64,000 bases of DNA from Streptomyces uncialis (GTDB lineage Bacteria > Actinomycetota > Actinomycetes > Streptomycetales > Streptomycetaceae): positions 8,426,001-8,490,000 of the forward strand of contig NZ_CP109583.1 of the NCBI RefSeq assembly GCF_036250755.1, read 5' to 3'. This document shows, piece by piece, positions 7,827-18,100 of the stretch (the stretch's first letter is position 1; every line of letters starts with the position of its first letter). Under the pieces are notes generated by a model that worked only from the letters and a program-made list of their open reading frames with translations, did no database searches and had not been told where the DNA came from. The translations under genes and the position numbers were made by a program.

Positions 7827-9565
7827 TCCGCAAGCTCTTCCAGGTCGCCGGACCCGAGAGCCGGGGCCCGATGACCGCGCAGTTCGTGGCGCTGATCGTC
7901 TACAGCGTCCTGCAAGGCGCCGCGTTCGTCCTCGTCGTCCCCCTGCTCGGCAGTCTCCTCGGTGACGATCCCGGCGACGCCTGGCCCTGGGCCGCCGCCC
8001 TCACCGTCGTCGCCCTGGCCACCGCCGTCGCCCACTACCTCCAGCAGATGATCGGCTTCCAGGTCGCGCTGGCCGTCTCGCACCGCCTCTACCACCGCCT
8101 CGGCGACCATGTGTCCACCCTGCCGCTCGGCTGGTTCTCCGGCGAACAGGTCGGCAGGCTCGCACAGTTGGCGTCACGCGGCGTTCCGCAGGTGCGCGGG
8201 TTGCTGGCCCATCTGCTGCAACCCCTGCTGTCCGCCGTCCTGACCCCGCTGACCGTGATCGTGGCGATGGTCTTCTACGACTGGCGGCTCGCCGTCGCCA
8301 CCGCCGCCGGTGTCCCCGTGATGTACCTCGCCTACCGCTGGGCCGTCGGCGCCACCGCCCGCGCCGACGAGGCCGTCGACGCCGCCGCCGCGGCGGCCAA
8401 CGAACGCGTCGTCGAGTACGTCCGCGCCCAGCCCGTCCTGCGGACCACCGGCGGCGGCGCCCGCGGCCGCGCGCTGCTGGAACGCTCCCTCACCGAACAG
8501 GACGCCGCCGCGCGGGCCCAGACCGCCCGGACCGCGCCCGGCCGCACCGCCTTCAGCGCGGTGGTCCTGCTCGCCGTCGCCTCGGTGATCGTGACCGGCG
8601 CCGCGCTCGGACTGCGCGGCGGCGCCGACATCGCCGAACTCGTCGCCACCCTGGTCCTCGTCGTACGGTTCGCCGAACCCGTCTCCGGCATGGCCGAACT
8701 CGGCGCCGGCCTGCGTGCCGCGAGCGGCGCGCTCGACCGGATCGACGCCGTCCTGTCCACCGCGCCCCTCCCCGAGCCCACCACCCCCGGCCCCGGCCCC
8801 GCCGACTCCTCCGTCACCCTGCGGGACGTCCGCTTCGGCTACGACGACGGTGTCCCCGTCCTCGACGGGGTGAACCTGGAACTGCCCGCCCGCACCACCA
8901 CCGCCGTGGTCGGACCCTCCGGCTCCGGCAAGACCAGCCTCATCCGGCTCCTCGCCCGCTTCTGGGACACCGGCACCGGAGCCGTGCTGCTCGGCGGCGT
9001 CGACGTCCGCGACCTGACCGGTGAGCAACTGCGCACCCAGGTCTCCCTGGTCTTCCAGGACGTGTACCTCTTCGACGCCACCATCCGGGAGAACATCGCC
9101 GTCGGCCGGCCCGACGCCGACGACATGCGGATCGCGGAAGCCGCCCGGCTGGCCGGGGTCGACGAGATCGTGGCCCGGCTGCCCCAGGGCTGGGACACCC
9201 CCGTCGGCGAGGGCGGCACCGCGCTGTCCGGCGGCGAACGCCAGCGGGTCTCCCTCGCCCGCGCCCTGCTGAAGGACGCGCCCGTGCTGCTCCTCGACGA
9301 GGCGACCTCGTCACTGGATCCCGCCAACGAGGCCGCCGTGCAGCACACCCTTGACGCCCTCACCGGACGCCGCACCCTGGTCGTCGTCGCACACCGGCTC
9401 CAGACCGTGGTCCGCGCCGACCGGATCGTCTTCCTCGACGGCGGACGGATCACGGAGAGCGGCACCCATGAGGAACTGCTGGCCCTCGGCGGGCGCTACG
9501 CCGACTTCTGGCGGGAGCGCGGCAGCGCCCAGGGCTGGCAGCTCGCCCGGCAGGTGACACGGTGA
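7823..9565 (+). CDS. Siderophore ABC transporter, TMD-NBD half (YbtQ/IrtB-like)
   Basis: The 580-residue partner of the preceding half-transporter, with the same order of domains: six transmembrane helices, then an NBD with Walker A GPSGSGKTS, signature LSGGERQR and Walker B VLLLDEATSS. Both NBDs keep a glutamate after the Walker B aspartate, so both ATP sites may be active. The start is fixed by the ATGA overlap with the upstream gene, giving MIRKLFQVAG at the N-terminus. The stop overlaps the GTG start of the TetR gene, so transporter and regulator are one transcription unit. Import of the ferric siderophore is inferred from context; export of the apo-siderophore is the alternative. Confidence 0.88.
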   Translation: MIRKLFQVAGPESRGPMTAQFVALIVYSVLQGAAFVLVVPLLGSLLGDDPGDAWPWAAALTVVALATAVAHYLQQMIGFQVALAVSHRLYHRLGDHVSTLPLGWFSGEQVGRLAQLASRGVPQVRGLLAHLLQPLLSAVLTPLTVIVAMVFYDWRLAVATAAGVPVMYLAYRWAVGATARADEAVDAAAAAANERVVEYVRAQPVLRTTGGGARGRALLERSLTEQDAAARAQTARTAPGRTAFSAVVLLAVASVIVTGAALGLRGGADIAELVATLVLVVRFAEPVSGMAELGAGLRAASGALDRIDAVLSTAPLPEPTTPGPGPADSSVTLRDVRFGYDDGVPVLDGVNLELPARTTTAVVGPSGSGKTSLIRLLARFWDTGTGAVLLGGVDVRDLTGEQLRTQVSLVFQDVYLFDATIRENIAVGRPDADDMRIAEAARLAGVDEIVARLPQGWDTPVGEGGTALSGGERQRVSLARALLKDAPVLLLDEATSSLDPANEAAVQHTLDALTGRRTLVVVAHRLQTVVRADRIVFLDGGRITESGTHEELLALGGRYADFWRERGSAQGWQLARQVTR

Positions 9566-10587
9566 CAGCGGCCCGGGGCCGCCCGGGGCGGCGCCCTCTG
9601 GTCGACCGCGACTCCGTCCTCGCGGCCGTCGTCGAACAGGGCTTCGGCACCGTCACGGTCAGCTCGGTCGCCCAGCGGCTCGGTATCCGGCCGTCCACCC
9701 TGTACCGCTACTTCGCCAACCGCGACGAGATGGTGGCCGCCGCCGTCGAAACCTGCTTCGCCCGTGTCCCGCAGCAGGCCGAAGGGCACGGCTGGCGCGC
9801 CCGGCTGGCCTCCGGGGCCTGGGGACTGTGGGGTGTGTACGCCGCGCATCCCGGTCTCGCCGAGGCGGTCGTCGTCCAGCCCACCTCGCCCCCGGCGCTC
9901 GCCATCCGGATGGACCGGATGGCGGTGCGGCTGCTGGAGAGCGGATTCCAGCCCATCGACGCGGTCCTCGCGGTGGACGTCATCGGTGAACTGGCCCTCG
10001 ACACCTTCCTGCTGGGACGTATCACCACGGGCCCCCGGGCCGACGGCACCGGCGCGCTCACCGCCCGCCGCGGCCGGATCGAGGCGGCGACCCCGCTGCT
10101 GGACCCCCGGCTGCGCGGACCCATCGAGCACGCGGTCGTCTGCTCCCCGCGCGCCTGGTTCGGACGCAAGCTCGACCTGGTGCTCGACGGCCTGACCGAC
10201 CGCGCCCCCGCCCCCGGCGCCCCGGCCTCCGACACCCCGGTCCTCGCGAAACCGGTCCCCGGCACCCACGTCCCCGCGACCCCGGCCACCTACGAACCGG
10301 CCTGCGACACCCACGCCCCCGAGACCCGCGTGCCCGAGACCCAGGCACCTGGTACCCCGCCCACCGGGGAATCCGCCTCCTCCCAGCCGGACGCCTCCGG
10401 TACGGACGCCACCGGTACCGCCACGACCGGTACCGCCACGACCGGCACCGCCACGACCGGTACGAGCGCCGCCGGCAAGGCCACCCCCGCCAAGGCCACC
10501 CCCGCCACAGCCGCCCCCGTCACAGCCACCGGTACGGACGCCACCGCCCCCGGCGTCCCGGACCAGGCCGCACCACCACCGAGATGA
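9562..10587 (+). CDS. TetR-family regulator with long low-complexity tail
   Basis: A 341-residue TetR/AcrR regulator. The N-terminal HTH is clear (VTVSSVAQRLGIRPSTLYRYFANRDEMVAAA) and the ligand domain ends near WFGRKLDLVLDG (about residue 210). This ending is shared with the TetR at 28046-28771, so the two are probably related regulators flanking the biosynthetic operon. The last about 130 residues are an unusual Thr/Ala/Pro/Gly-rich tail encoded partly by a 15-base tandem repeat (10411-10455). Such a tail is not part of the family and may be disordered or neutral. The GTG start overlaps the ABC stop (GTGA). It probably senses the siderophore or a precursor and controls the transporter operon; iron boxes suggest a second layer of control. 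Confidence 0.85.
   Translation: MTAARGRPGRRPLVDRDSVLAAVVEQGFGTVTVSSVAQRLGIRPSTLYRYFANRDEMVAAAVETCFARVPQQAEGHGWRARLASGAWGLWGVYAAHPGLAEAVVVQPTSPPALAIRMDRMAVRLLESGFQPIDAVLAVDVIGELALDTFLLGRITTGPRADGTGALTARRGRIEAATPLLDPRLRGPIEHAVVCSPRAWFGRKLDLVLDGLTDRAPAPGAPASDTPVLAKPVPGTHVPATPATYEPACDTHAPETRVPETQAPGTPPTGESASSQPDASGTDATGTATTGTATTGTATTGTSAAGKATPAKATPATAAPVTATGTDATAPGVPDQAAPPPR
10411..10464 (+). repeat. 15-base tandem repeat inside the TetR tail
   Basis: ACCGGTACCGCCACG is repeated at 10411, 10426 and 10441 (one base changed in the third) with a partial fourth copy. It encodes repeated Thr-Gly-Thr-Ala-Thr. Because the unit is a multiple of three, copy-number change would lengthen or shorten the tail without a frameshift. 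Confidence 0.85.
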
Positions 10588-10686
10588 CCATCACCGGGGC
10601 GGGTACGGGTGGGGCCGGCCCGACCCCGAGCGGGCCGGACACGGGAGTGGCGACTGGGCTGCGCACACTCCCGGGTCCGGCCGGTC

Positions 10687-10721
10687 CGATGGCCCGGCGC
10701 GATCGCCGCGCCGGGCCATCG
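10687..10721. terminator. Strong bidirectional hairpin terminator
   Basis: CGATGGCCCGGCGCG (10687-10701) pairs perfectly with CGCGCCGGGCCATCG (10707-10721) around a five-base loop. It lies between the convergent TetR gene and the salicylate synthase gene, so it can stop transcription from both sides. Three copies of CGGCxxCACCTGGGCGGT-like sequence follow at about 10720-10795. Confidence 0.8.
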
Positions 10722-10793
10722 GCACCACCTGGGCGGTTCGGCATCACCTGGGCGGTGCGGCACGAGTCGGGCCGTCCGGCGCCACCTGGGCGG

Positions 10794-12425
10794 TCAGACC
10801 GCCGACCGTGGCGTGCCACCGTCCCGCTGCGCCCGTACCAGTTCCCCCCAGGCGGCCAGCGTGGGCTCCAGGGCCAGGTCCGCCACCTTCAGCCGTACCC
10901 CGAAGGCGCTCCACTTGCTGGCGACCGTCATCAGGCCCACCGAGTCGAGCCCCTGCGCGATCAACGACCGTTCGTCATCGACCAGTTCGACGGGGCAGCG
11001 CAGCGCCTCCGCGATGTCCGCCCGCATCCGCTCGACGCTCAGCCCCGTGTCCCGGTCCGCCCGGTCCGGTGCCGCCGCGTCCACGCCGGGTGCCTGGGCC
11101 GCCACCACGCTCAAGGACACACTGCGCAGCTTCTCGCAGGTCTCCGTGAACTCCCGCTCCGGCAGCGACTGCCCGACGATCCCGGCCCCCGCCCGCAGCC
11201 AGGTGCGCTCCCCCCGCTGATACACGGACCGCAGCACCAGCGCCACGTCGAACGACCCGTCCTGGTCGACGGTGAGCACCGCGCCGCCGTACAGCCCCCG
11301 GGGATCGCGCTCCAGCCGCCGGATGCAGACGTTGGCCGCGGACTTGGGCACCCCGGACACCGTGACCGCGGGGAACAGCGACGCGAGGGCGTCCCAGCCG
11401 TCGCGGCCCGGGGCGAGCGTCCCCGCCAGCTCCGAGGCGAGGTGCTGCGCCGTGCCGCGAGGCTTGACCGACATGTAGTCGTGCACCGCCACCGAGCCGG
11501 GGACACAGATGTCCGCCAGCTCGCCGAACGACGTACGGACCGTCACCGCGTGCTCGTAGAACTCCTTCGGGTCCGCGAGCAGTTCCCGGCGCAGCCGGTC
11601 GTCCTCGCCCGCCTCCCCGGTCAGCGCCCGGGTCCCGGCCAGCGGCTGGGTCCGCACCCGTCCGCCGGGGTCGACGGCCAGCACGATCTCCGGACTGAAC
11701 CCGGCGGCCCGCAGTCCGTCCAGACCCAGCAGGAACGAACGGGCGGGGGTGTTGCGGGAGCGGCCCAGCAGATAGGTGCGGGCGATGTCCACCGGCTCCC
11801 GGACCGGCACCGAACGCGACAGGATCACCTTGCGGGGGCTGCCGTCCCGGCCCTCCCGGATCTCCTGCGCCGCGCTGGAGACCGCCTTGAGGTACAGCTC
11901 GGAGTCCTCGCCCGCCAGATCCACCGGCACCGTACGGCCGACCTCGATCGCGGTCGGGTCGAGGGCCGCCGCCGTGCGCTCGGCCGCCTCGGGGTCCAGG
12001 GCCCGGATCACGGCCGTGCCGTCCGTGATCCGGGTCTCCACCGCCGGGACGATAAGCCGCAACAGCACCTGGTCGCGTGGGAGTTCAGCCAGTGACGGCG
12101 TACCCGCGTAGGCCAGTTCGAAGGCGGCCGTGCCGTAGGCGCGCCAGTCCTCGAACGGCAGCCCGGCCAGCAACTGCCTTACGACCGGCCCGGGATGTCC
12201 TTCCCAGGGCGCGGTGCGCTCCCCGTCCGGCGCGCTCAGCCGCACCTCGGCCGGGGTGACCGTCAGCTCGGCCGCCGCGCCCACCGCGACGGACCAGGTC
12301 CCGTGCCGCTCGTACAGCACATGGGGGGTGTCCGCGGCCCGCATCGCGAGGCGGACGGCGACCGTCAGCGGATCACCGGGCACAGGTGTCGAGAGGGTGT
12401 GGTAAAGCCGCGGGGATGATGTCAT
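10794..12425 (-). CDS. Salicylate synthase fused to an aryl carrier protein domain
   Basis: A 543-residue fusion. Residues 1 to about 440 are a chorismate-using enzyme of the MbtI/Irp9/YbtS salicylate synthase group, which makes salicylate from chorismate through isochorismate. Visible marks are KVILSRSV, TQPLAGTRAL, ASLFPAVTVSGVPK and the C-terminal catalytic block GLYGGAVL...TWLRAGAGIV...EREFTETCEKL, close to MbtI. Residues about 470-530 form a carrier domain with the phosphopantetheine site GLDSVGLM (Ser about 495) and a Trp-rich helix like the aryl carrier domain of EntB. The protein therefore seems to make the aryl starter and also carry it. The ATG at 12425 overlaps the ligase stop (ATGA). 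This is the last gene of the operon. I do not recall this fusion in characterised pathways. Confidence 0.88.
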   Translation of the reverse strand: MTSSPRLYHTLSTPVPGDPLTVAVRLAMRAADTPHVLYERHGTWSVAVGAAAELTVTPAEVRLSAPDGERTAPWEGHPGPVVRQLLAGLPFEDWRAYGTAAFELAYAGTPSLAELPRDQVLLRLIVPAVETRITDGTAVIRALDPEAAERTAAALDPTAIEVGRTVPVDLAGEDSELYLKAVSSAAQEIREGRDGSPRKVILSRSVPVREPVDIARTYLLGRSRNTPARSFLLGLDGLRAAGFSPEIVLAVDPGGRVRTQPLAGTRALTGEAGEDDRLRRELLADPKEFYEHAVTVRTSFGELADICVPGSVAVHDYMSVKPRGTAQHLASELAGTLAPGRDGWDALASLFPAVTVSGVPKSAANVCIRRLERDPRGLYGGAVLTVDQDGSFDVALVLRSVYQRGERTWLRAGAGIVGQSLPEREFTETCEKLRSVSLSVVAAQAPGVDAAAPDRADRDTGLSVERMRADIAEALRCPVELVDDERSLIAQGLDSVGLMTVASKWSAFGVRLKVADLALEPTLAAWGELVRAQRDGGTPRSAV

Positions 12426-14113
12426 GCGGGACTCCGTCGCTCGGCCTTCGAGGGGGGCTGGTGCGGTCGGTGCGTGGTGCGGGACCGTTCGGCGGCCCGC
12501 GCGGTCAGGGCCCGCCGGTCGACCTTGCCGACCCCGGTGACGGGCCAGCCGCCGGCGGTCTCCACCTGGTCGGGCCGTTTGAACGCGGCCAGTCCCGCGG
12601 CCCGCAGATGGTCGGCCAGGACCGGCGCGGTCAGCGCCGCCGGATCGGTGCCCGGGGCGGGCCGTACCCAGGCGCACACCCGTTCCCCGAGCACGTCGTC
12701 GGGGACCCCGACCACCACCACCGCGTCCACCGCCGGATGGCTCAGGAGATGCGTCTCCACCTCCTCCGGGGACACCTTCTCCCCGCCGCGGTTGATCTGC
12801 TCCTTGACCCGGCCCTCGACGACGAGGTCGCCCGCCGCCGTGCGCCGCACCAGATCACCGGAGCGGTAGTGGCCGTCGGGCGTGAACGCGACGGCGTTGT
12901 GCGCCTCGGCTCGGTAGTAGCCGCGCAGGGTGTACGGGCCCCGGGTGAGCAGTTCGCCGGTGGTCCCGTCGGGCACCGGGGCGCCGTCCTCCCCGACGAC
13001 GAGGATCTCGTCGTCGGGCGAGACGGGGCGCCCCTGGGTCGTGGCCACGACCTCCGGCGGGTCGTCGGCACGGGTGGCGCACAGCAGCCCCTCCGCCATG
13101 CCGAAGACCTGTTGCAGCCCGCAGCCCAGCGCGCCGGGCAGTGCACGGGCCGTCGCCTCCGGCAGCCGGGCGCCGCCGACCTGCACCAGCCGCAGACTGC
13201 CCAGATCCGCCGGGACCCAGGCGGCGGCCTTCGTCCACAGCGCCGCCAGCGGCGGCACCAGCGCGGTCACGGTCACCCGCTCCCGTTCGATCAGCGGGAA
13301 GACCTCCGGCGGACTCGCGACCTCGGTGAGCACGGTCCGGCTGCCCGCGACGATCGCGCCGAGCAGCCCCGGGCACGCCAGCGGAAAGTTGTGGCCGACC
13401 GGCAGCACCGCCAGATATGTGTCGTCGGGCGTCAGCCCGCACCACGCGGCCATGGTGCGCGCGTTGTACGCGTAGTCGTCATGGGTGCGCGGGATCAGCT
13501 TCGGCAGCCCCGTGGAACCGCCGGACAGCAGCAGCAGCGCGGGCCCCGAGGGGTCGGGGTCCGGCCCGGCCAGCGGCTCGTGCGCGGTGAGCGAGCCGAA
13601 CGGCACCTCGCCGGGGCCCGCCTCCCCGACGGTCACCAGATGCCGCACCGAGGGACACGCCTCGTGCAGCCCCTCGGTGACCGGCGGACCGTCCGGGGCC
13701 CGCGCACCGCCCGTACCCACATAGGCGACGGCCCCGGACAGCTCGCTCAGATACCGGATCTCGGTCCGGCCGTGCGCGGGCAGCGCGAGGACCGGCAGCG
13801 CGCCGAGCCGGAACAGCGCGAAGCACAGCACCGCGAACTCCGTCCGGTTCGGCAGATGCACCACCACCCGGTCGCCCGGCGCGACACCGAGCGAGCGCAG
13901 TCCGGCGGCGGTCCGGTCGGCCGCGTCGTCCAGCGCGGTGAACGACCAGCGGCTGTGCTCGTCGGCCACCGCGATCCGCTCGCCGTGCGCCCCGGCCGCC
14001 TCGCGCAGCAGCCCGCCCAGCGGGACACCGCGCCAGTGGCCCGCCGCGCGGTACCGCTCGGCGAAGCCGGCCGGCCAGGGAACGAATCCTTCGGCCACGG
14101 TGCTGTTCGGCAT
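12422..14113 (-). CDS. Salicyl-AMP ligase (YbtE/MbtA/DhbE family)
   Basis: A 563-residue stand-alone adenylation enzyme that should activate salicylate with ATP and load it on the aryl carrier domain encoded by the next gene. Family features include GFVPWPAGFAERYRAAGHW at the N-terminus, the P-loop-like motif LLLLSGGSTGLPKLIPRTH, the aryl-acid loop VLPVGHNFPLACPG, FGMAEGLLC, YRSGDLVR and the C-terminal Lys in TGVGKVDRR. The ATG at 14113 is chosen over one at 14155 because GGAAGGAGCAGC precedes it and homologues begin near this point. It sits 59 bases after the methyltransferase gene, the widest gap in this part of the operon, and overlaps the salicylate synthase start. 2,3-Dihydroxybenzoate is an alternative acid but no DHB genes are present. 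Confidence 0.9.
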   Translation of the reverse strand: MPNSTVAEGFVPWPAGFAERYRAAGHWRGVPLGGLLREAAGAHGERIAVADEHSRWSFTALDDAADRTAAGLRSLGVAPGDRVVVHLPNRTEFAVLCFALFRLGALPVLALPAHGRTEIRYLSELSGAVAYVGTGGARAPDGPPVTEGLHEACPSVRHLVTVGEAGPGEVPFGSLTAHEPLAGPDPDPSGPALLLLSGGSTGLPKLIPRTHDDYAYNARTMAAWCGLTPDDTYLAVLPVGHNFPLACPGLLGAIVAGSRTVLTEVASPPEVFPLIERERVTVTALVPPLAALWTKAAAWVPADLGSLRLVQVGGARLPEATARALPGALGCGLQQVFGMAEGLLCATRADDPPEVVATTQGRPVSPDDEILVVGEDGAPVPDGTTGELLTRGPYTLRGYYRAEAHNAVAFTPDGHYRSGDLVRRTAAGDLVVEGRVKEQINRGGEKVSPEEVETHLLSHPAVDAVVVVGVPDDVLGERVCAWVRPAPGTDPAALTAPVLADHLRAAGLAAFKRPDQVETAGGWPVTGVGKVDRRALTARAAERSRTTHRPHQPPSKAERRSPA

Positions 14114-14172
14114 CGCTGCTCCTTCCACCGGTGTCTGATGTGCGGGGCCTGTCATGGCGCAGGGGCCGGGGA

Positions 14173-15192
14173 TCAGACCGGCCGGGCCTCGACCAGGGAC
14201 TCGCTGTCGGGCCGCAGATCCGTGCGGGACAGCTCAAGACCGGCCCGCGCGAAGAGTTCGCGGTACTGCTCCGGGGTACGCAGCCGCGCCTGGAGCAGGA
14301 CGAACATGTACAGGTCCAGCGCCCGTACGTAGTGCGTGCGGTCCTCGCCGGTCGGCATATGGCCGACGATCACGAGACGGGACGTCGGCCGCATCACCGC
14401 GCGCACGGCCCGCAGGATGCGTACCGAGTCCTCGTCGTTCCAGTTGCCGATCACCCGGCTCAGCAGATAGACGTCGCCGCCCTCGGGAACCCCGTCGAAG
14501 AAGCTGCCGGCCGTGACGGTGGCCCGGGCGGAGACCCCCGCGTCGGCGAGCACCTTCGCCGCGCCGGTCACCGCGCCCGGCAGGTCGAACACCGTCCCGG
14601 TCAGCCCGGGACGCGCGGTCAGCAGCTGGGCGAGCATCGCGCCCCGGCCGCCGCCGACGTCCACGACATGCGCGTCGTCGGGGAAGGCGTAGGCCGAGCT
14701 GACGGTGTGCGCGGCGGCGGACTCGGCCATCGCCCGGTGGAACACCCCGGAGAACTCGGCGTTCTCCCCGTCCCCCATGTGCGACCACAGGGAGCGGCCG
14801 AACGCCGCGTCGAAGGCGGGCGTGCCGGTGCGCGCGGTGTGGGACGCGTTCGCCCAGGTCCGGGCGAACTCCTCCATCCCGGTGAGGCGGCACATCTCGC
14901 GCATGCTCGTCGGATGGTCGGAGCGCAGCACGGCGCCTACCTCGGTGAGCGCGAACCGGCCGTCGGGCCGGGCGAGCACCACCCCGGCGGTGGCGGCGGC
15001 GTACAGGAAGCGCTCCAGCGCGTCGGGGTCCGTGCCGCTGCCCTCGGCCAGTTCGGCGGTGGTCCGCGGCTCGTCGAGCAGATCGGCGACGCCCAGTTCG
15101 GCGAGGGCCGACACGGCGGCGGAGACCCAGCCCGCGGAGATGATCTCGATCAGACGCAGTCGGGGCGGGAGGGCGGGGGTTTCCTGGCTCAT
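14173..15192 (-). CDS. SAM-dependent O-methyltransferase of the cluster
   Basis: A 339-residue class I methyltransferase of the plant/actinomycete small-molecule O-methyltransferase type (dimerisation domain plus Rossmann domain). The N-terminal about 100 residues form the winged dimerisation part (ELGVADLLDEPRTTAELAEGSG). The SAM site is VVDVGGGRGAMLAQLL, followed by FDLPGAV, and a His-like general base is near SRVIGNWNDEDSVRIL. ATGA overlap with the PKS stop ties it to the line. Its natural target may be the enol of a beta-keto group made by the ketoreductase-less PKS, or the salicyl hydroxyl; methylating the latter would spoil an iron ligand, so the former seems likelier. This is inference only. 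Confidence 0.82.
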   Translation of the reverse strand: MSQETPALPPRLRLIEIISAGWVSAAVSALAELGVADLLDEPRTTAELAEGSGTDPDALERFLYAAATAGVVLARPDGRFALTEVGAVLRSDHPTSMREMCRLTGMEEFARTWANASHTARTGTPAFDAAFGRSLWSHMGDGENAEFSGVFHRAMAESAAAHTVSSAYAFPDDAHVVDVGGGRGAMLAQLLTARPGLTGTVFDLPGAVTGAAKVLADAGVSARATVTAGSFFDGVPEGGDVYLLSRVIGNWNDEDSVRILRAVRAVMRPTSRLVIVGHMPTGEDRTHYVRALDLYMFVLLQARLRTPEQYRELFARAGLELSRTDLRPDSESLVEARPV

Positions 15193-18100
15193 TCTTCGTC
15201 CTGTCCGTTCGGAGGAGCTGCTGTTGATGCTGCTGCTGAAGGGTCGGGGGAAGGGGCGGGCGAGAGGGTGGGGGAGTCGGCGGGGGACGACTGACCGGCA
15301 GCCGCTCCGGCGGGCGTCCCGGCGTCAGCGGGCCCGGTCCCGGTGGGCCCGGTCCGGTTGTGCTCGGCGGCCTCGGCGGCCTCGGCGAGGAATCCGGCCA
15401 CGGTGAGCCGGTCGCCCACGTACAGACGGCGTACCGACAGGTCGACGCCCAGGGCGTCCCGTACCTGCCCGGTCAGCCGCATCAGCAGCATCGAGTCGCC
15501 GCCGAGGTCGAAGAAGTTCTGGTCGGGCGCGATACCGGTGACGCCCAGCGACTCCTCCCAGAGCCGGGTCACCCGCCCCAGCGGGCTGTCGTCCGGCGGA
15601 CCGGACCGGGATCGCGTGCCGACCGCCGCCACCGGCGGCGAGCCGCCGTCCGCCGGGGTGTACGACGGCACCGGGCCGCCGCTGACCGGGCCCCCGCCCG
15701 GCGGGTCGATCCAGAACCGGGAGCGGGCGAACGGATATCCGGGCAGCGGGACCCGGCGCGGACGGGTCCCGCGCCACAGGGCCGGCAGATCCGGCTCGGC
15801 GCCCGCGCACCACAGCGCGCCCAGCGCGCCCAGCAGGAACGACCCGTCGTCCTGCTCGGCGTAGGCGTGCCGCAGCGCGGCCACCACCGGGACCCGCGGA
15901 CCCAGTACGGTCCGGGCGAGCTTGCCGAGCCCGCCGCCCGGACCGGCCTCCAGCAGCACCGGCGGCCGGGCCGCGTCGCCCAGGGTCCGCAGCGCGTCCG
16001 CGAACCGCACGGTCCGCCTGCTGTGCCGCACCCAGTACTCGGGGTCGGTGGCCTCCTCCTCGGTGATCCAGGTGCCGGTGACGTTCGACAGGTACGGGAC
16101 CCGGGGCTTGCTCAGCCGGATGCCCGCCACCAGGTCCCGGAACTCGGGGAGCACCGGGTCCAGGACGGGGGAGTGCACGGCCACCGGCACCCGCAGCCGG
16201 TGATGGTCCACCCCGGCGGCGGCCAGCCGGGCCTCCAGCGCGATCACCGCGTCGGTCCGCCCGGAGACCGTGCAGGCGTCCGGGCCGTTGACCGCGGCCA
16301 CCGCGAGGCCCGGCGCGAGGAACGGCGTCACCGCGTCCTCGCCCCGCCGCACGCTCAGACTGGTCCCGCCGACCGAGGCGAACAGCCGCTCCCGCTCCGC
16401 GACCAGCGGCAGTACGTCCTCCAGGGCGATCACCCCGGCCAGGCAGGCGGCCGTGTACTCGCCGAGGCTGTGCCCGAGCAGCGCCACCGGGGTCACGCCG
16501 TAACGCTGTTCCAGCACCCGGGCCAGCGCGTACTCGGTGGCCACCAGCGCCGGGAACGACGCCGCGCGGTGACCGGTGGCGGTCCCGTCGAGCAGGGCGG
16601 TGTGCTCGCCCCCGTCCCGGGAGGCGGCGGCCTCCGCCAGGAGCGCGTCCCTGATGTCCCGGCCCAGCACCGGCCGCAGGATCCCGGCGCACCGGTCGAT
16701 CGTCTCCCGGTACACGGGCTCGGTCGCGTACAGACCCCGGCCCATCCCGTCGTAGTGGACACCGCCGCCCGGCAGCAGCAGCGCCACCGGCCGCTGCCGC
16801 GCCGGTTCCGCGGCGGCCCCGATGGTCTCCCGCAGCCGCTCGGCGGCCTCGTCCGCGGACCGTACGACCAAGGCGCGGCGGTAGGGGTGCGCGGTGCGGC
16901 CGGCGGCGAGGGTGTGGCCGATGTCGTCGAGCCGCGGCGCCGGTCCGGCCGCCAGCCGCTCGCCCAGCAGACGGGCCGTCTCGTCCAGCGCGGCGGGGGT
17001 GCGCGCCGAGATCGTCAGCAGTGTGTGCTCCCGGCCGGGCGCGGACGGCGGCGCGGACGGCGGCTGCTCCAGGACGACATGGGCGTTGGTGCCGCCGATC
17101 CCGAAGGAACTGACACCCGCGCGCCGCGGGCCGGGCACCCGCCACGGACGGGCCGTCACCGCGGGCTCGAAGGGACTCGCCGCCCAGTCGAACAGCTCGG
17201 TCGGCTCGTCCAGGTGCAGGGTGGGCGGGATCGTGCCGTGCTCCAGCGCCAGCACCGTCTTGATCAGCCCCGCCACGCCCGCCGCCGCGTCGAGATGACC
17301 GATGTTGGTCTTCACCGACCCGATCGCGCAGCCCCCCGGATGGCCGCCCGCCCGCTCGAACGCGTCGTGCAGCGCGGTCAGTTCGATCGGGTCGCCGACC
17401 GGGGTGCCCGTACCGTGCGCCTCGACGTACCCGATGGACGCCGGGGACACCCCGGCCTCCAGCAGCGCCGACACGATCACCTCCGTCTGCCCGGTGGTGC
17501 TCGGCGCGGTGAACCCGATCTTGCGGTCGCCGTCGTTGTTCACGGCGGAACCGAGGACGACCGCCCGGACGGTGTCCCCGTCGGCCAGCGCGTCCGCGAG
17601 CCGCTTGAGCACCACGACCCCCGCGCCGTCCCCTTGCAGCATCCCGGCGGCCCGCCGGTCGAAGGCGCGGACCTTGCCGTCCGGCGAGTACGGGCCGTCC
17701 TGGACGTAGCGGTAGCCGAGCCGGGCGTGCGGATTGAGCGCCACCCCGCCCGCGAGCGCCAGATCGCAGCGCTGCGCCAGCAGGTCCTGGCAGGCGAGGT
17801 GCACCGCCACCAGCGACGTCGAACAGGCCGTCGCCACGCTGATGCTGGGGCCCGTGAGCCCCATCAGGTACGAGACGCGGGTGGGCAGGGTGCCCGCCGA
17901 GTTGGCGGACAGCGCGGCCGTGTGGTCGAGCGAACCGGGGCGGCCCGCGTACCAGGGCGCCAGGTTCGTGGTGAAGTACCGGCTCGGTCCGGAACCGGCG
18001 TAGACACCGACCGCCCCGGGATGTCCGCCCGGCGGATAGCCGCTGTCCTCGAACGCGTGATGGGCGACCTCCAGGAACATCCGCTGCTGCGGGTCCAGCA

